Below, piece by piece: positions 62,901-64,000 of a stretch of DNA of 64,000 bases (positions are counted from its first letter, which is position 1; every line of letters starts with the position of its first letter). The stretch lies in the NCBI GenBank assembly GCA_964059195.1, contig CAXKWD010000014.1, forward strand, positions 2,232,001-2,296,000, given 5' to 3'. Under the pieces are notes generated by a model. The model made no database searches. It was given only the letters and a program-made list of their open reading frames with translations, and was not told where the DNA came from. Source of the DNA: Ectobius pallidus. Taxonomy: Eukaryota; Arthropoda; Insecta; Blattodea; Ectobiidae. The position numbers and the translations under genes were made by a program.

Positions 62901-64000
62901 TTGCTACCTATTTAAAGCTTTTAAAAAAAGATACTGTTGCGTAGCAATGTCAATTTCTGACACGAAACCTTTACCTTTCAATGCATTTTCCAAAGTCAAA
63001 ACTTCTTCCTAGCAATTTAATTTTTAAAGACAATTTGGCTGCCTATCAATGTAATTTTTCTATCACGAATGTTTTGCCTAACCATGCCAGTCTAAACCGG
63101 AAACTGTTGCCAAGCAATGAAGTTTTAAAACACCTGACTGTTGCTTAGCAATGACATTTTGAATAAGAAACTGTAGCTTAGCAATGCCATCTCCAAATAC
63201 GAAACTGTTGCCTAGCAATGTCATCTATAAGGAATACCCTTTAATCCCTCAATGATCAATACATACAATGAAAATATCGGTGATATGCTAATGGCATAAC
63301 AGGGGTTGTAAATTTTTCTTTAATAGAAAAGAATACTGTTGCCTAGCAATGAGTTTCAAAACACGAAAGTGTTGCCTAGCAATGCCATTTTAAACCGGAA
63401 ACTGTTGCCTAGCAATGCCATCAAAAAGAACTGTTGATTAGCAACGTCATTTTTGAACACAATATTGCTACCTATTTAAAGCTTTTAAAAAAATATACTG
63501 TTGCGTAGCAATGTCAATTTCTGACACGAAACCTTTACCTTTCAATGCATTTTCCAAAGTCGAAACTTCTTCCTAGCAATGTAATTTTTAAAGACAATTT
63601 GGCTGCCTATCAACGTAATTTTTCTATCACGAATGTTTTTCCTAGCCATGCCAGTCTAAACCGGAAACTATAGCCTAGCAATGAAGTTTTAAAACACCTG
63701 ACTGTTGCTTAGCAATGACATTTAGAACAAGAAACTGTAGCTTAGCAATGCCATCTCCAAATACGAAACTGTTGCCTAGTAATGTCATCTATAAGGAATA
63801 GTTTTTAATCCTTCAATGATCAATACATACAATGAAAATATCGGTGATATGCTAATGTCAAAACATGGGTTGTAAATTTTACTTTAATAGAAAGAATACT
63901 GCTGCCTAGCAATGAGTTTTAAAACACGAAAGTGTTGCCTAGCAATGCCATTTTAAACCAGAAACTGTTGCCTAGCAATGTCATCAAAAAGAACTGTTGC
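59902..64000 (+). repeat. Mixed block K-G-H-I-J-A-K-G, running off the window
   Basis: Anchors are at 59902 (K), 60466 (G), 61028 (H), 61589 (I), 62152 (J), 62713 (A), 63275 (K) and 63839 (G, partial). From 60466 on, each anchor is exactly 46,100 bp after its partner at 14366-17739. The K at 59902 has private changes ACAAAATTGCTAACTA near 60087 and CGAAAACTTTACC near 60154. The array continues beyond position 64000. Confidence 0.88.

Larger units (their letters stand above)
1..64000 (+). repeat. Satellite DNA array, ~562-bp monomer, about 113 copies
   Basis: The sequence TATCGGTGAT recurs from 211 to 63839 at intervals of 561, 562, 563 or 564 bp, always in the same orientation. Only two intervals differ: 6959-7831 and 10643-11554, which contain insertions of 310 and 349 bp. 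Subtracting these gives a mean of about 562.2 bp over 112 intervals. The array fills the window and runs off both ends, so its true length is unknown. Monomers differ by substitutions and 1-3 bp indels that define recurrent types. Known biology: such arrays evolve by unequal exchange and gene conversion and usually form heterochromatin. A centromeric role is possible but not shown here. Confidence 0.98.

Noticed and set aside
1..64000. Inverted monomers, telomere repeats, tRNA or rRNA genes, or a second mobile element
   Set aside because: All anchors read in the same direction at 561-564 bp spacing, and the only two longer intervals are explained by the retroelement copies, leaving no room for other inserts.

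Overview
The whole window is one satellite DNA array with no host gene, rRNA, tRNA or other ordinary genic sequence. It is visibly AT-rich and consists of about 113 head-to-tail copies, all in the same orientation, of a monomer of about 562 bp (561-564 bp depending on type). Each monomer carries one conserved block centred on TATCGGTGATATGC, which I used as the anchor to phase the array: first at 211, last at 63839. Each monomer is itself made mostly of degenerate subrepeats of about 33-34 bp around TTGCCTAGCAATG, so the array has at least three nested levels.

By diagnostic substitutions I sort the monomers into types A to K plus hybrids (labels are mine). Layout by anchor: 1-210, end of a J monomer; 211-14365, four copies of a hexamer A-B-C-D-E-F (3,374 bp without insertions); 14366-19988, a mixed block of G,H,I,J,A,K types; 19989-25612, BCDEF-A-BCDE; 25613-27858, F/G-H-I-J; 27859-34606, two more hexamers in phase B-F-A; 34607-49219, two tandem copies of a 13-monomer super-repeat of about 7.31 kb; 49220-52595, another hexamer; 52596-57091, an 8-mer; 57092-59901, a 5-mer; 59902-64000, K-G-H-I-J-A-K-G, which repeats the 14-18 kb block at a fixed offset of 46,100 bp. 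Many monomers are recombinants between types, and the same junctions recur in distant copies.

The only non-satellite DNA is a 5'-truncated non-LTR retrotransposon fragment on the minus strand, present twice (7393-7702 and 11077-11425) at the same position of monomer A in consecutive hexamers. It encodes the C-terminal tail of an endonuclease/reverse-transcriptase polyprotein, best matched to RTE/BovB-like elements as known from arthropods. The shorter copy has lost 39 bp between ATGA repeats. One insertion was therefore copied together with its host hexamer.

The combination of a multi-level satellite and an RTE-like tail suggests a eukaryote, most likely an arthropod such as an insect, in constitutive heterochromatin (pericentromeric, subtelomeric or a sex/B chromosome). 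This is inference; nothing in the sequence fixes species or chromosomal position. Small ORFs recur in register with the monomers on both strands, but they are best explained by the 33-bp (11-codon) subrepeat. I see no CRISPR array, operon or defence system.
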